From Anaeramoeba flamelloides (taxonomy: Eukaryota > Metamonada > Anaeramoebidae), in NCBI GenBank assembly GCA_027625915.1, contig JANTQA010000057.1, positions 186,001 through 250,000 of the forward strand: a DNA stretch of 64,000 bases. The letters run 5' to 3'. The notes beneath the pieces were generated by a model, which did no database searches, had not been told where the DNA came from, and saw only the letters and a program-made list of their open reading frames with translations. The position numbers were made by a program, and so were the translations under genes. Shown here piece after piece: positions 1 through 12,600 of the stretch; the stretch's first letter is position 1; the number at the start of each line of letters is the position of its first letter.

Positions 1-700
1 AAAAAATTTTGGAATTGAACTTAAAATTTCGATTTTGATTTTAAGATTGTCGATAATGAAGATACAAATGAATTGACGAGGAAAATGAACATAAAAGAAA
101 AATATGAAATTACTATAGAATATTTTTTTAAGATCAATGTGACTAAATAACCTATACTGGTATTTGAATAATAAATTGGAAAAAATTTTCATTTTTATTT
201 TCCTTTTTTTTTTATACAATCATAAATAGTTTTAGAAATAGATTGTAATTTGTGATCTCTATTTAATTTTTGGATCCTTTTTTATGCTGTATATTGTTAT
301 ATTTATTGGGTAAGTTAACAACCCAATTAAAAGTTAGATTCCAGAATTGAAAAAAGATAATCACCAGTAATAGTATCCCATTTAAATTTCAAATACCAGT
401 TAGGAAAAAAGATCTCAAATCCAAATGATTCACGATCACTTAGTTCCACACGTTCACCTCAATCCCAACCACTCTAAACATTTTTCTTATCCACTTTTAA
501 CTTGTTTATTTTATTATGTATTCTTCATTTTTTATTTTCTCTATTGTTTGTTTTTTTTTTAATTTAGAGATTTCTTTTTATCCAAGCAGCAAAAAGATTT
601 TAATTCATTTTTTTTTCTTTCAACGAATAGAATTTTTTATGTTTTACAAACCCTGGAAAAAATATAAATTATTAAGTTAAATAGGAAACGTAATAAAGAA
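1..700. other. AT-rich non-coding DNA
   Basis: I see no open frame with coding character. The stretch is rich in A and T runs. A short imperfect inverted repeat links about 153-173 and 383-402 (CTGGTATTTGAA facing TTCAAATACCAG), which could be the worn end of an element next to the transposase relic that follows, but this is weak. Confidence 0.4.
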
Positions 701-1660
701 CAAGATATAGTTGTTTAAATAACCCGTACTGAACAAACAGTCTCAAAAATATTAACACAATGTAATGAAGAAAATACCATTGTTAATAACATACATACAT
801 TAATAAATAAAACTTCAAGGTTACTGAAAAGATGTATAACAATTTCTTTAACATCTAAAGACCATTTTGCTTCAAGTAGTGCAATCTCAAAACAAATTCA
901 TGAAAGTATTTCTTTGTCTAGAAAAATTTTTAGATCAGAGTGATTTGCATATTATGGATCTACTCACCAAAACTCTGTATAAAAGTAAAAAGAAAACATC
1001 AAAGGGAAAGAAGACATCTTGAAAGATTGATTTGTATTGAACAATTACAGGAGTGGATACAAGTAATTTTATTGGGTAAGTCCTTGATTGATCTAAATAA
1101 GCTATAAAAAGGGTATACATATGTGAATAACAAAAGATAAAAAAAACGGGTATAAATATGGTACTTCTGATCAAGCTATAATGGTTTAAAGAGTATTCTT
1201 TGTGGAGAAATAGGATATAATTATAAAAAACAATTAACCCATATACTGGGCTTCTTGGAGAGCGGAAAATATCAACAAATTATTTAGAACGAAAGTTTTC
1301 ACTCTATTTCATCAAGAAAATAATAATAAATATTGTTTTCCCCAATAATACAATACACCACCGCATGCCACAAAATCTAAATATAACTTTTTGAGAGAAA
1401 TTGGTTTACCAATTGCCGATTAACATTCAAAATCACGAGATTTAATACCCACAAAAAATTTTTGGTGTGAAATTAAAAAAAAATCAATCCCACCTAAAAT
1501 AAAAAATCAAAGAAAATTAAGATTTCTGCAATTCGAGAATGTAATAATCTTGACTTTCAAATTATAAATGATTTAATGGTATGCCTGGAGTTAAGATTGC
1601 GCGAAGTTTGAAAATTAAAAGGAAGACAAACCCATCATCTAAAAAAAAATAAAATAAATT
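700..1660 (+). mobile_element. Decayed Tc1/mariner transposon
   Basis: Reading the plus strand in shifting frames gives the order of motifs expected of a Tc1/mariner DDE transposase. Around 1245-1290 there is a GLLESGKYQQII-like piece, matching the family's 'G.l.ae.Y..iL' segment. Around 1350-1375 there is 'NTPPHATK', matching the 'D.a..H' segment. Around 1395-1480 there is 'LPIAD.HSKSRDLIPTKNFWCEIKK', the counterpart of the 'W.a.SPDLNPIEn.W..lK' C-terminus. Stops and frame changes occur throughout, so the gene is dead. I could not find convincing terminal inverted repeats. Family assignment rests on the SPDLNPIE-type block and is fairly firm; exact ends are guesses. Confidence 0.55.
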
Positions 1661-2082
1661 TCATTTTTTATGTAAATTTTTAAAATTTTCTTCTTCTTTT
1701 ATTTATATCTTTTTGATAGTGTATAGTCTTTTAACGAAATTGATACTCGCATATCAAAACAAAAGAAAAATATTATCATACCACTGATTTTAAATATTTA
1801 TCACATCTAGCCATATTGTTGAAAATATTAACAAATTTAAAATCAACTGTGTAGTGATCCAACCAAGTAAATCATTAACGAAAAAATATATTACAAATCA
1901 AAATAGAAAAAACTACCAACTTCATTTATACTGAATTCATTCAATAATCATTATATCATTTATGATTATAGTTTATAACAGAAATACACAATTATAAAGG
2001 TTCCACAGGATACACAAAACACATGAAAAAAGGGTAATTATTTGAAAGAATTACAATAAAAAAAAGAATTAAAGAGACAGTA
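1661..2082. other. Non-coding AT-rich spacer
   Basis: No open frame or repeat was recognised between the Tc1 relic and the isolated reading frame that follows. Confidence 0.3.
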
Positions 2083-2394
2083 TTATGATAAAAATTTTAC
2101 CCTTATAGGTTTTTGTGTTGATAAACATTTTTGTATTCTTGTATGGGCCTTCTTTGCAAGGATTGTGTTATGCGATATAATTTTCTTTATGTTATATTCG
2201 GATTTCCACCGGTTTGGAAATTCATTCTTATTATTCCTTTGTATGCTTTGCAAATATTTATTTTTTGTATATTTTTTTTCATACATAATATTATACCCAT
2301 TACTTGATAGATGTTTTTTTTCTTTCATATAGCCCCAGTTTTCTAATTTAATGTTTTGTTTTGGAAAAAAGATCAATGAAGAATTTGCATACAT
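2083..2394 (-). CDS. Hypothetical reading frame, possible gene or element fragment
   Basis: An open frame of 103 codons on the minus strand reads MYANSSLIFFPKQN... and ends ...KPIRVKFLS. I do not recognise the product. Unlike most open stretches here it is not a run of F, K and N. It carries W, R, H, Q and P at ordinary protein frequencies and a basic C-terminal half (KKAHTRIQKCLSTQKP), which suggests real or formerly real coding sequence. The frame stays open for about 12 codons upstream of the chosen ATG, so it may be a 3' exon whose upstream exons I could not find. It lies next to a Tc1 relic and could equally be part of a decayed transposon. Confidence is low. Confidence 0.3.
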   Translation of the reverse strand: MYANSSLIFFPKQNIKLENWGYMKEKKHLSSNGYNIMYEKKYTKNKYLQSIQRNNKNEFPNRWKSEYNIKKIISHNTILAKKAHTRIQKCLSTQKPIRVKFLS

Positions 2395-3654
2395 CCAACC
2401 GTTGATCTGATTGATTTTAAAATATTGGATTTATCTAATGTTGTATTATTAATTATTTATTTTTGGAAAAATTACAAAAAAAAAAAAAAATTGAAAGAAA
2501 GAAATTACAAAAGAAGAATGAGTAATAATTTTAAATAGAAATATCTTGTAAAAAAAATTCAAAATGATGTAATTGTGTGATATAAAGTAAAAATTTTCTA
2601 ATTTTTAAAATTATGTTGTTTTTAGATTCTATAAGGAAAATCACCTATTTAATTTTTTATTCAAAATATGAGATTATCATCAGTTAAGTTGATTATCACG
2701 AATTTCTGGATTTTTTTCAGGAATAAAAAATCTTTTTCCATTAATTTAACAAATATTTCATTAATTTAAAAAATATTTTAGAAAATATCTTGGTCAACTC
2801 AAAAAAATAATATCCCCCCCCGCACTTTTTTTTCTTGTCACAAAAACCAATTAATAAAGAACCGGTCACTCCATTTTTTATATTTTTATTCAATTTAAAA
2901 GTCAATTTTTTATAATTTAATTTTTTTTTTTGAATTCTATAAAAATTTAGCTGAATTTTTACTAATTGCTTGTTTCTTTATTGTGAATTATTTCGATTTT
3001 TTAATATAGAAAAAAATATTTAATAATTTCTTTAAAAATAAAAAATGTGATATACAACATGTTTATGAAAAGATAATGTATTCATTAATTTATTGAATTC
3101 TTAATAAAATACCCTCATTGATGATTATGCATTATATATTTTATAAAAAAAAAAAAAAAAAAATAAGAATTTATTACTGATAATAAAAATAGTCAGTGAA
3201 TATTAATATTTTTTTATAAAGAATATACAAATGATATTTATTTAATATATTTCATCTATATAAGCCAAATTTCAAAATTAGGGGCAAACTTTGTTGTTAG
3301 TATTATTTTTTTCTTTCTTTATTTGTCTCAAAAAATAAAATCATTACACTATATTTTTATTTATCAAAATATATTGGCTATTATCTCTAAAAACTTTAGC
3401 AAAATACATTATTATTCAAAAAAAAAAACAATTAAACAAATTTTTTTCTGATGAAAAATCTTCCCCTATTTTTGAAATTTAGCTTATATTAACCTTGAAA
3501 ATAAAGTTTTTGTCGTCGTTTTGGAACTATCAGGGGAAATTGATACAAATAAATTGATTTTTCAAGAACCCAATAATAAATTTCAAACATTTTTTTTTTG
3601 TAAATTTCAGAATATCCTTAATATGTATTTGAATTATTTATTCTTCAAAAATTA
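2395..3654. other. Non-coding AT-rich DNA
   Basis: About 1.26 kb of homopolymer-rich sequence (for example A18 near 3146) with no open frame of coding character. A run of eight C at about 2815 stands out against the composition. Confidence 0.35.
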
Positions 3655-3965
3655 GTTAAAATTCTATTTATTTGGAAAAGCAATAGATTTTCTAAATAAA
3701 TAGAAAACTCAAAAAACCCTAAAGAAAATGAATAGTTTTTCCAAATTAAATAGAAAACCCCAAAAAAACCAAGAATACTTTACAAATAAAACAGAAAACC
3801 TCAAGAAAATCACCGTTAGTTTTTTTTTTAATCTGAGAAATAAAAAGAAAAAAAACCACCCTTAGCTTTTCCATAATTTAAAAGGATAGAGTAAAACCAA
3901 CGATTTAACTCAATTCTTTAAAATTATGGAAAAGCTAGGCACTCTACGGCACTTTCTGAAAGTCC
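3655..3965. repeat. Dispersed repeat family B, copy 1
   Basis: This block shares its order of words with 20485-20770, 41990-42545 and 45795-46030: 'AAATAAAACAGAAAACCTCA', then 'CCGTTAG', then a short palindrome in which GGAAAAGCTA faces TAGCTTTTCC around 'TTTAACTCAATTCTTT', and finally 'GGCACTCTACGGCACTT'. The internal inverted repeat suggests a non-autonomous foldback or MITE-like element. Limits are approximate. Confidence 0.5.
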
Positions 3966-4784
3966 AAATGTATTTAGAGTTTGTTATCCTAGTTCTAGTA
4001 CGGGCAAGATTATAACTCGAAAAGGGGGTTAATTTAATTAACAATCCTGGAAAAAAAATTATCAAATCGATTTTAATTGTAAAATGGTAGTGAAAATCAA
4101 AATTTTTCAAATAATATTATACTTAATACTAAAATTCAAAATAATTGAAAAAAATTTTTTAGATCAATTCCAAAATTTTTATCAATAATCTGGTATTCGA
4201 ATATCCAAAAAATTTCACGGAACATTTCAAAAATATCCCTTTTACACAGTTTCTACACATTTATACCAATAAAAGTCTTGCTTCGAAAACAGATTAAAAA
4301 AAATAGAAAAAATGAAAATTGTAACACAAAATATTATTAGATTTTTTTGAATTTATCAGTATGTTTCACTTGATAAATAAAGATATCTAAAATTGAAATT
4401 ACTCAAACTGAATGAATACCGATAGCTGAACTCATATAAACATTTCTGATGAATGTGAAAATGCCAGAGAAACAAAAAATCCCAAAAAGTCAATTTTAGT
4501 TAGGTTTACAATTAAATCTCAAATTTGGGTAAATTGGACCTTCTTAAATTCTGGTTTAATTTTATGTTTTGAATTCTATTTTAATTCTAATCCATCTAAT
4601 TTTTGGATTTGGTACTTATTAGAAAATGAATGAAAAAATAATCAAATAATATTTGAAAAGGATAATTTTTGTCACACCGTTTTACGATTCAAATTGATTT
4701 GACAGTTTTTTTTTTGGAGGTTAATTGTTTTTCAGGATGGTTTAAAAAATCAGAAACAAAAAAAAAGTGGGTCTAAAAGTAAAA

Positions 4785-5255
4785 TTACTGTTGGGAGAAA
4801 AATTTTTGACACAGAAAAATGGTTGGACACCATTTTTAATTGGGAACATTTGTAAAATTGAAAATCAAATCCTATTGATAACTAGGTGAATTTTATATAA
4901 TTCCAAGTTTAAATGTTTTACAAGTTCAGATATCTGTGGTTTGTATAGAATACTCATTTGAATGGTTGAGAACCAAAGTAGATCATGCTATTTTAACAAA
5001 AATCCAAGTTCTAGTAAAGTTTACTATTAATTCTGAAAATGGTAATTTTTAAACTTGCTTTAGATTATCAGAGATAAGGTTTTGAAAAAGTAGAATTACA
5101 TTAATCGTTATTCTAATAAGTGAATTATTGTTATTTTCTCTAGGTATTTCACAAACGATTGAAATTAAAAATCAATTTCAGTAATGTTCCCAATAAAAAA
5201 TGCTTTCTAACTATTTTTCTCTGTCCAACATTTTTCTCTCAACAGTTATTTGTTT
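4785..5255. repeat. Foldback element with about 75-bp inverted arms
   Basis: The left arm (about 4788-4865, starting CTGTTGGGAGAAAAA) is the approximate reverse complement of the right arm (about 5165-5252, ending TTTTTCTCTCAACAG). The arms share TTGGGAACATT/AATGTTCCCAA and TGACACAGAAAAA/TTTTTCTCTGTCC. The roughly 300-bp centre shows no coding frame. This is the shape of a foldback or MITE-type element. Confidence 0.55.
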
Positions 5256-7546
5256 CTTTGAAAAAAGGAGATCTTCGTGGTTTGTGAGTAAAAATTAACA
5301 AACATTTCAAAGATCCAATAATAAGGTTTTTGAAAAGAATTAAGTGAATCGCTTGTTATTGTGTGTTGGTCATTGGTTTATCTTCTTTAAATTAACATAA
5401 TTCTTTCACTTCACTTGAAATTTCTTATTGGAAAAAACTTTTTATACTTGCAATTTTTAATACAATCAAAAAGATATTTTTCGAATTGTTATTAGAAAAA
5501 AAGTGTTGCTTCGGTTTGAGGCAATTTGAGTTAACTAGAATATTTGACGGTTTCTTGTTTATTAAATGATCTTTTAGTTCAAAAATTAAGTGCTTATTGA
5601 AGAAATTTATTGTTTTTTTTTTTTTCGATCACAAAGTAAAATCAAAGGATCGTTGTTTTTAAAAGGGAGCAACAAAAAAGTTTTCAAAAGACTCGGCAAA
5701 ACAGTTGAAAAACTTGAGGACAATTCTTTTCAGCAATATAGACACAAATTTTTTAGAAACTTTGGTTGCTGATCAAATTAAATATTTGGTCAGCAAAATG
5801 TTTTGATTTCTCAATCAAAAAGTGTGACTATTTTTGGTTCAGATTTGTTTTGTCAGCACTTCCCTAAAAGGAAATTTGGTGGGTTTTGGGTATTGGTTTT
5901 GAAAAAAAATAAAAATTTGTTATTTTTTCAAAATTAAATCCGATTATTGCAATTCCTTTTTTAATTGGCTTGAAGAGGAGATCTTTTTTTTTTTTTTTTT
6001 TTTTTTTTTTCGAAAAGGGAGTTTGATGATCTATTTGCTTTTTTTAACAAGACTGTTGTATTAGATTTGAAAAAAAGGTTTTGTAAATTGTTTTTCAATT
6101 TTGATCAGATTTAAAAGGAAGAATAAATTGAATTGTTTTTCTTACAAAGTCAGCAAACAATGGTTATTTCTGCACAGAAAAAAAAGAACAAAGAACATAA
6201 TAAAAGATAACAATAAGAGAAGAAAATTGGTTGAAGAAACTTACAAATAATGTTGTTAGTTGTAATTGAACAAAAGTTAATTTAATAACCAACGATCTTT
6301 TTCAGTCAAATAGAAATTTGAGAAACGAAACAAGTATTAAATAATTAAAAAAATGTCAGATTTATTGAAAAAGTCGAGACACAAAAGCAAAATGCAGTTA
6401 TAAAGATTAATTTTTACATAAACTTCCCCTTTTAAAAGAGTCTTAAAATATTTGAAAGGTGTTTATATTGTATTTAAAAGTTTTGGCAAGTTTTGGAAAG
6501 TCATACAGATTTGTAAAAGATTCAGGATTTTGTCGAGTTTTTTACACAAATTATTTGTTTTAGGGTTTGCTCTTGCTGTTTCAAACGTATTCCAACAATT
6601 GAAAAACGTTCCAAATACTTTCAAAGGTCAAGAAGCTTTAATCAAGTAATATTTTTTGGAGTAAAGCTAAGGACCCACCTAATTTTTTTCTGATCGGTAG
6701 GTTGAAATCCGATATATTAGTTTTTAAAAATCATTTAATTGTTGGTACAGGTTTGAAAAAAACAAAAATTGAAGATTTGCAAATTTGTTTTTTCAGATTT
6801 TCTTCAAGGAAAATTAAATAATTGTTTCTTAACTAGTTCTTCATATGAATAAGAAAAATAGAAAGTTATTTGAAAAAAGTGAGTACTTTTTGTAAACTTT
6901 TTTGAGGATTATCCAAAAATCAATAATCCTTATAAATTTTAATATACCAATAAATCTTTAAAACAGAAACCAAAATAATAAAAAGTTTTATTTCTAAAAG
7001 AAATTGGAAAAAAAAGTTAAAAATATTGGATATAGTATTTTCAAAAAAGTGAAAACTTTGCCTAAATTAAAACTTTTTGAACTTTTCTGTGTTTATAAAG
7101 TGAGGACTTTCCCGGAATGAAAACTTTTTTCAAGTTATCTATTTTAATAAAGTGGAGAATCAACTTTTAAATAAGGTGACATAGCTATTGGGGTATATGA
7201 AGGAAGCAACTTTTTTTAAAAAAAGTTCACACTTTATTAAAGCACAAAATTTTAAAAAAGTTTTAATTGACCAGTTTATCAAAAAAAAGTAATCACTTTT
7301 TTCAAATTACATCTCAATTATATAAAACGTTTTAATTTCAAATAACTAAAAAGCCAATTTTTCTGATCAATTGAAAAGACATATAAAAATTAATAAATAT
7401 AATCTCATTTACAGATTAAGAAATAAAATATATGGGAACCATTAACTGTTCTAATTAGGATATTGATTAAATATTCTAAATAAAGCCTTTCTAACTCTTT
7501 GGTAGAAATAGAAATCAAAAAAAAAACCCAAAATTTAAAATAAATA
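5256..7546. other. Non-coding AT-rich DNA with hairpin-prone tracts
   Basis: There are no convincing genes. Two open frames, 5590-5772 and 6452-6649 on the plus strand, have some mixed composition but no start context, splice partners or recognised similarity. From about 6870 to 7320 the words AAAGTTTTAA, AAAGTGA and TCACTTTTTT recur in both orientations, resembling 45075-45185, so another foldback family is probably present. A T26 run begins near 5985. Confidence 0.35.
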
Positions 7547-7740
7547 CAGTTAGTTCAACTTTTAAGGCACAAACTTTGAACTAAATTTGTGGCACCTAAA
7601 AAAATCTCTAATTAATGCACAAAATATGGGTTCTAGTTAAATAATTTGTAATAAAAAAAATTTTAGAAAATAACTTAATTTGAGATTTTTTTTTGATTTA
7701 AATTCACTTCAAAGTTTACATTAAATCTCAAGTCATTAAC
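7547..7740. mobile_element. Degenerate copy of the 197-bp MITE
   Basis: The left end (TACAGTTAGTTCAACTTTTAA followed by GGCACAAACTTT) matches the left end of the intact MITE copies at 31894, 54813 and 61125. The centre keeps 'ATGCACAAAAT..GGGTTCTAGT' and 'TTTGAGATTTTTTTTTGA'. The right end is badly worn. It is the oldest-looking of the five copies. Confidence 0.55.
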
Positions 7741-7984
7741 ACTGGATTTGCTCCATACCCAAGGGATGACCTGAGATCAAAAAAGTGTATTGTGAAATAA
7801 CCCTTCTTTAGGTTAATAAATTCAAATAACAAAAATAAAAATTTCATTGGATCCCTTTGACAAAAAATTCAAGGAAACAAAAAATAAGTCTCTCAGAGAT
7901 CTTGATTCCCAAAAATCAAAATTTAGAAAAAAAAAAAATTATCTTTTCTCATTTTCTATTTCCAAATGGTTAAATTTTTTAATT

Positions 7985-8335
7985 TAAAACCAATTGCCTT
8001 CTTGAAGTACGTAATCAATTTAATTCGATTTAATCTGATTTGTGGTTATTTTATAACAACCCTCTACATGTGACCCAGTAAGGATTTTGTAATATTCTTT
8101 CCATAAAAATAACTCATTTGTAAAAAGAAAAAAAATGAAAAAAAAATCTTTGAGATCTCAAAAAGCGCCAAAGAGTGATACTTCAAAACTGACTTTGTTG
8201 TTTTCAAAATTGTAATTCAGAACCATTCTAATTGGAAAGAGAGTGTCACTCTTTGGCTCATTTTTCTAAAAATGTCCTCATTTTTGGTTGTTGATTTTTG
8301 GAGATCGATCGTACATCATAGGTTGGTTGGTTTTT
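7985..8335 (+). repeat. Dispersed repeat family C, copy 1
   Basis: This is the reverse complement counterpart of 41085-41465. Shared words in order include AATTCGATTT, TTTGTGGTTATTT, GAGATCTCAAAAAG, GAGTGTCACTCTT, CTAAAAATG and GATCGATC. An internal GAGTGATAC/GTGTCACTC pair suggests a foldback centre. No coding capacity was seen. Confidence 0.55.
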
Positions 8336-9666
8336 TATTGGTGTTAGGCACTAATCAAAAATTACTAAAAAGTTTTTTTTCATTTCAAATATAAAAATTT
8401 CTAAAAAATGACTTGACCCTTAAGCGAAAAACACACCAACCCTCAGATTGTCATTGACGATTTCACTGGTCGATACTGGTACTCTAAAATAGTATTTTTT
8501 TTTTTTTTTTTTGAATAAGAAAGCAATCTTATTGTGTTAAAGATAAAGTACAAAAATCATTTTGAACAGGAAAAAACCCAACTTTTTCAATAACCCAGTA
8601 AAAAAATATATAAAATATTTTTTAAATAAATACAATAATTATTTTAAACTTGAAAAAAATACAATTTCTTTATAAGGTTAACACCTTTTTCTTCTTTTTT
8701 TTTCTTTTTTTTAAATTCTGAAAAATTTAATTAAATCCATCCAAACAATTTAATTAAATTTTTCTTCAAAATACTTTTTTAAAACATGGATAATTCAGAT
8801 TCAGAACAAAGAAATTCTTTAGAATTTGATTATTTATCAATAATAAAATTAATAGCACAATCTTAATTATTGTAATTCATCCTTGATTACTCAAAAACAA
8901 AAAGAATTTAAAAGGTTGAAGAATTATTTTTCTACTATTTTAAAGATTATTTAACAAATCACCAAATCAAATTTCAAATTAATAATTCTAATAAAAAAAA
9001 AATAATAGATATTATCAAATAACTGGTTTTAAATATATGAATTCCTTGTATATATTCTAAATATTTGAAAAAGAAAATTGTCTAATTTTTTAAATTTCAA
9101 GAAATTTAATAAATATTTGTGAATAAAATAGAAAATCAATTTTTTTAGATCTTCAATGGATTCAATATTTGATTTATTTTGATGATATTTTTAAAGCAAG
9201 TATCAAGTTTTCAAGATTACTTTTATCGATACAGACTCTCTGAAATTACTAAATATGATTTCATAATAATGAAAAATGATTAAATAAAAACCAATTTTTC
9301 ACATCCAAAAATCCTATTAAAAAGTATCTGTATCTTTTTTAATCGAAAATTTAATTGGGGAAAAGAAGATTTCTTAAAAATGAACATAATATTTCTCAAA
9401 AGTTTAGTGGCATACACACCAAGCCTCGTTTAACCCTTAAAAAAATTACTTGCTCTTTTATCTTATTGAAAAACAATTAATTGTGTTTACTAATACCTTC
9501 AAGAAAGGAACGATGCAATTTAATGGAAAACAGATCTTTGTGTCTTGAAATTAAAGGTAAACCAAACCAAGAGGTCTGTAGTATTGAGATAATATATTTG
9601 AAAATAACCATTTTTCGTAAAAATATCTCTCCTCCAATTATTTTTTAAAAAGGCAACAAATATCTA
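8336..9666. other. Upstream region of the DENN gene
   Basis: About 1.3 kb of AT-rich sequence precedes the DENN start codon. I see no open frame, no clear promoter motif and no recognised repeat. The annotated ATG at 9667 is the first in the long open frame, but an untranslated or short upstream exon in this stretch cannot be excluded. Confidence 0.3.
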
Positions 9667-12600
9667 ATGAGCTTTCAGCTTTACGAACAAATAATTGTAT
9701 CAGGCATTGGAGATGAATTAATAGCTATGGACAAAGAGGAAGATGAGTTTAGTAGTGTTTGTTATGCGATGGAGATGCTTTATGTCCCAACAATCATTTC
9801 AACAGTTTCTTCAAGCAAAGATGTTGAAGACACGCCAATGGTTGAAAAGTTTATTCACCCCGAGAACGGTTTACAACTATACTCGGCACCACCAAAGCCA
9901 TTCTCTCATGAGTTTATATGTACAGATGTCAAAGGAGGGCGTTTGTATGGGTTTTGCTTCACACAATACCCTGCATTCAGCAAGCAAAAATACCAATCCT
10001 TAATCACCCTTTTTGACAACAAAAAAGATGAGGGCAAGCAAAAAGTCGAGACTATCGGCACCCTCCCACCTACTTTATACACTGCCAGGACTTTAACTTT
10101 ATTGACAAAATACCCACTAAGATCGACATTTGTTAACCTCATCATTAGATTTATTCAATCCTTAAAATCCAAAACTGTTTTTAATCACAGCACAGCCTTA
10201 CAACTTGCAAAAATTCTTGACAGGGTTGACTTGAGCAATTCTTTAACGAACAAACAAGAAACAAACAAACAAGAAACAAACAAACAAGAAACAAATAAAC
10301 AAGAAACAAATCAACAAGAGAAAAATAAACAAGAAAAAAAACATACAAAAGGGAAAAGGATTGTAATTGGTAAAAATAATTATCTTAAATTACCGTCTTT
10401 AACGAAAAAAAATCAATTACCAGTTATTGATGTAAGAATTTCCTTTTTTTTTATTTATTATTTTTTCTTTTTTACATTTGTCCATTTGACCGAAAACAGT
10501 TAATTTGTAAAAAAAAAACATCTGAAAAGATCAAACTTTGAAAAATTCTAAAAAATTGCTGTATGATCATAAGTATAAGGGATGGTTTGAGTCATTATGT
10601 TTGGCTGTGTCAGAAATTTGATAAATATTTTCAAAAAAAAAAGGGGCTATTTGGATCTTGCAATTTTTCGAATAGAAATTTAAAGTCATTTTAAAGAAGT
10701 GAGAACAACAAGTTTTTAAAAAGTGTTACACAAATTGATTAAAAGAGTGAATTCGACGTGTTGAATAACACACTTGAAAACTAATCGTACCCACTTTTTT
10801 AAAACGCCAGTAATACAATTATTTTTTTTCATTTTCTTTTTTAAAAAACCAATCGAATTATTCTTGTTAAGAATATGTGGACTCGTTACAATGACACAAA
10901 CACTTTGTTTCACAAAAGAATTATTGGGGTTTAACAATTCAAGACAATTTGAAAAGTGATGAAACAATTATTTTGCAAAGAGTCGTTTGAAAAACGAGAG
11001 ACTAAAAAAATATTTCACATAAAGACATGAAAATAGGACTACCAAAGTTTGCCAACTGTTTGACAGATACTTTTCAAAAACATTTGTTTCAAATTTTTTT
11101 AAAATGACTTCTAAATTTTAACCGAAAGCAAGAAATATATTCTTAGAAGGATCCGAAAATATTCCAACACACAAATTAGAAAAACTGAACTTTTTTTTTA
11201 ATTTATTATATTATTTCTTGCTTTATTAACTACAAGGAAAAAATAAATTCTGAAAATTAAAGTTAACCAAAACTACATCTTGGATTTCGGTTATACATCT
11301 TTTATAAATCATTTTTTTCAAAGTTATGATAATTCTATGTAATTAAGAAAAGATAGCTATTGAACTCATTAAGATTTGAATACCAGCTTTTTCAAAATTA
11401 CCGAATTTTGAAAAAAAATACCTATTTTTGGTGTATATTTTTTTTTGAAATACGTTACAATGAATGAACTTTTGATTGAACATTAAGAAAGAAAAAAGAA
11501 TAAATGTAAAAACAATTTGAAGAAAAAAACAGGGAATATATTTATTAAAACTCAAACATGGAAAAAAAAATGAAATGATAAAAAAATATTTTTAAAACAG
11601 AAAAAAAAATCATTTTTTCAATTTAATTTAGCGATATCATTCTCTTTTGGAAGAAATATTTGATTTTAATTTTAAAATTGAAAAATATGATTCTTTTTAG
11701 ACTTTTTAAAAAAATAGATTCAAATAATTTCTTAACGAAGTCAAATAAAAAATTCAAATATTTTACAATTAAAAATGAAAAAAATATTACTGAAAATTTT
11801 GATTTTTTTTTTTACAATTCCCAGTAATATCTAATACAGTTGTAAACCCTTTTCAAAATTTCCATGTATAATACTGTTTATTAAGTAAGTGTATTTCAGA
11901 AATACAAAATTTAGAGATTTTTTTTTGAACAAATTTTACTTGTCTTGTAGTTACGTCTTTCTTTATGAAAATTTGTTATTTTGTGAGAATATAAGTAATC
12001 ATTCACTCTTATTTTTTTTTATATTTTTACTCATGGTAATCGAGTAATTATTTTATCAAAGATTCAATTAAACTTCACAAGCAAGCTCCTTTTATAATTT
12101 TCGAGAAACGAATTATTAGCGAAAAAACAACAAGATTATATTGGCAAAATCAATTAAGAAATGATATTACTCGGGATTTAATTAATCTTTTGTATTGAAC
12201 AATTAGATAAAATCTTGATTAGGGCAATTTTATTTTAACAGTGTTAAGTACTATATACTCTATTCCAAAAAAAAATTAACACCTTTAAAAAAAAATATCG
12301 GCAAATCTAATAAAAATTCAATTATGAAGACAATTGCTAACGTTTACTTGGTATAAAAAAGCTTTTTATCTCATTTTTTGAAAATAAATATCTTTAATCT
12401 GAACAATAGTAGTAATAAATTTTCCCCATTTTCAGACACTACTTGAAAGAGGAGTAAACCACCCAATAAAAATTTTGTCCAGAAAAAAAAAATTAAATAA
12501 AATAAAATTACCAAAATCTGTGATAAATAATTTGATATTACCAAAAAATATTTAACTCAAAAAACTAATTTTTCGATGACAAAATTATTGATAATTGAAG

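Noticed and set aside
9743-10145. Alternative frames on both strands in the first DENN exon
   Set aside because: The 9667 frame carries the uDENN and cDENN motifs; the others overlap it and match nothing.
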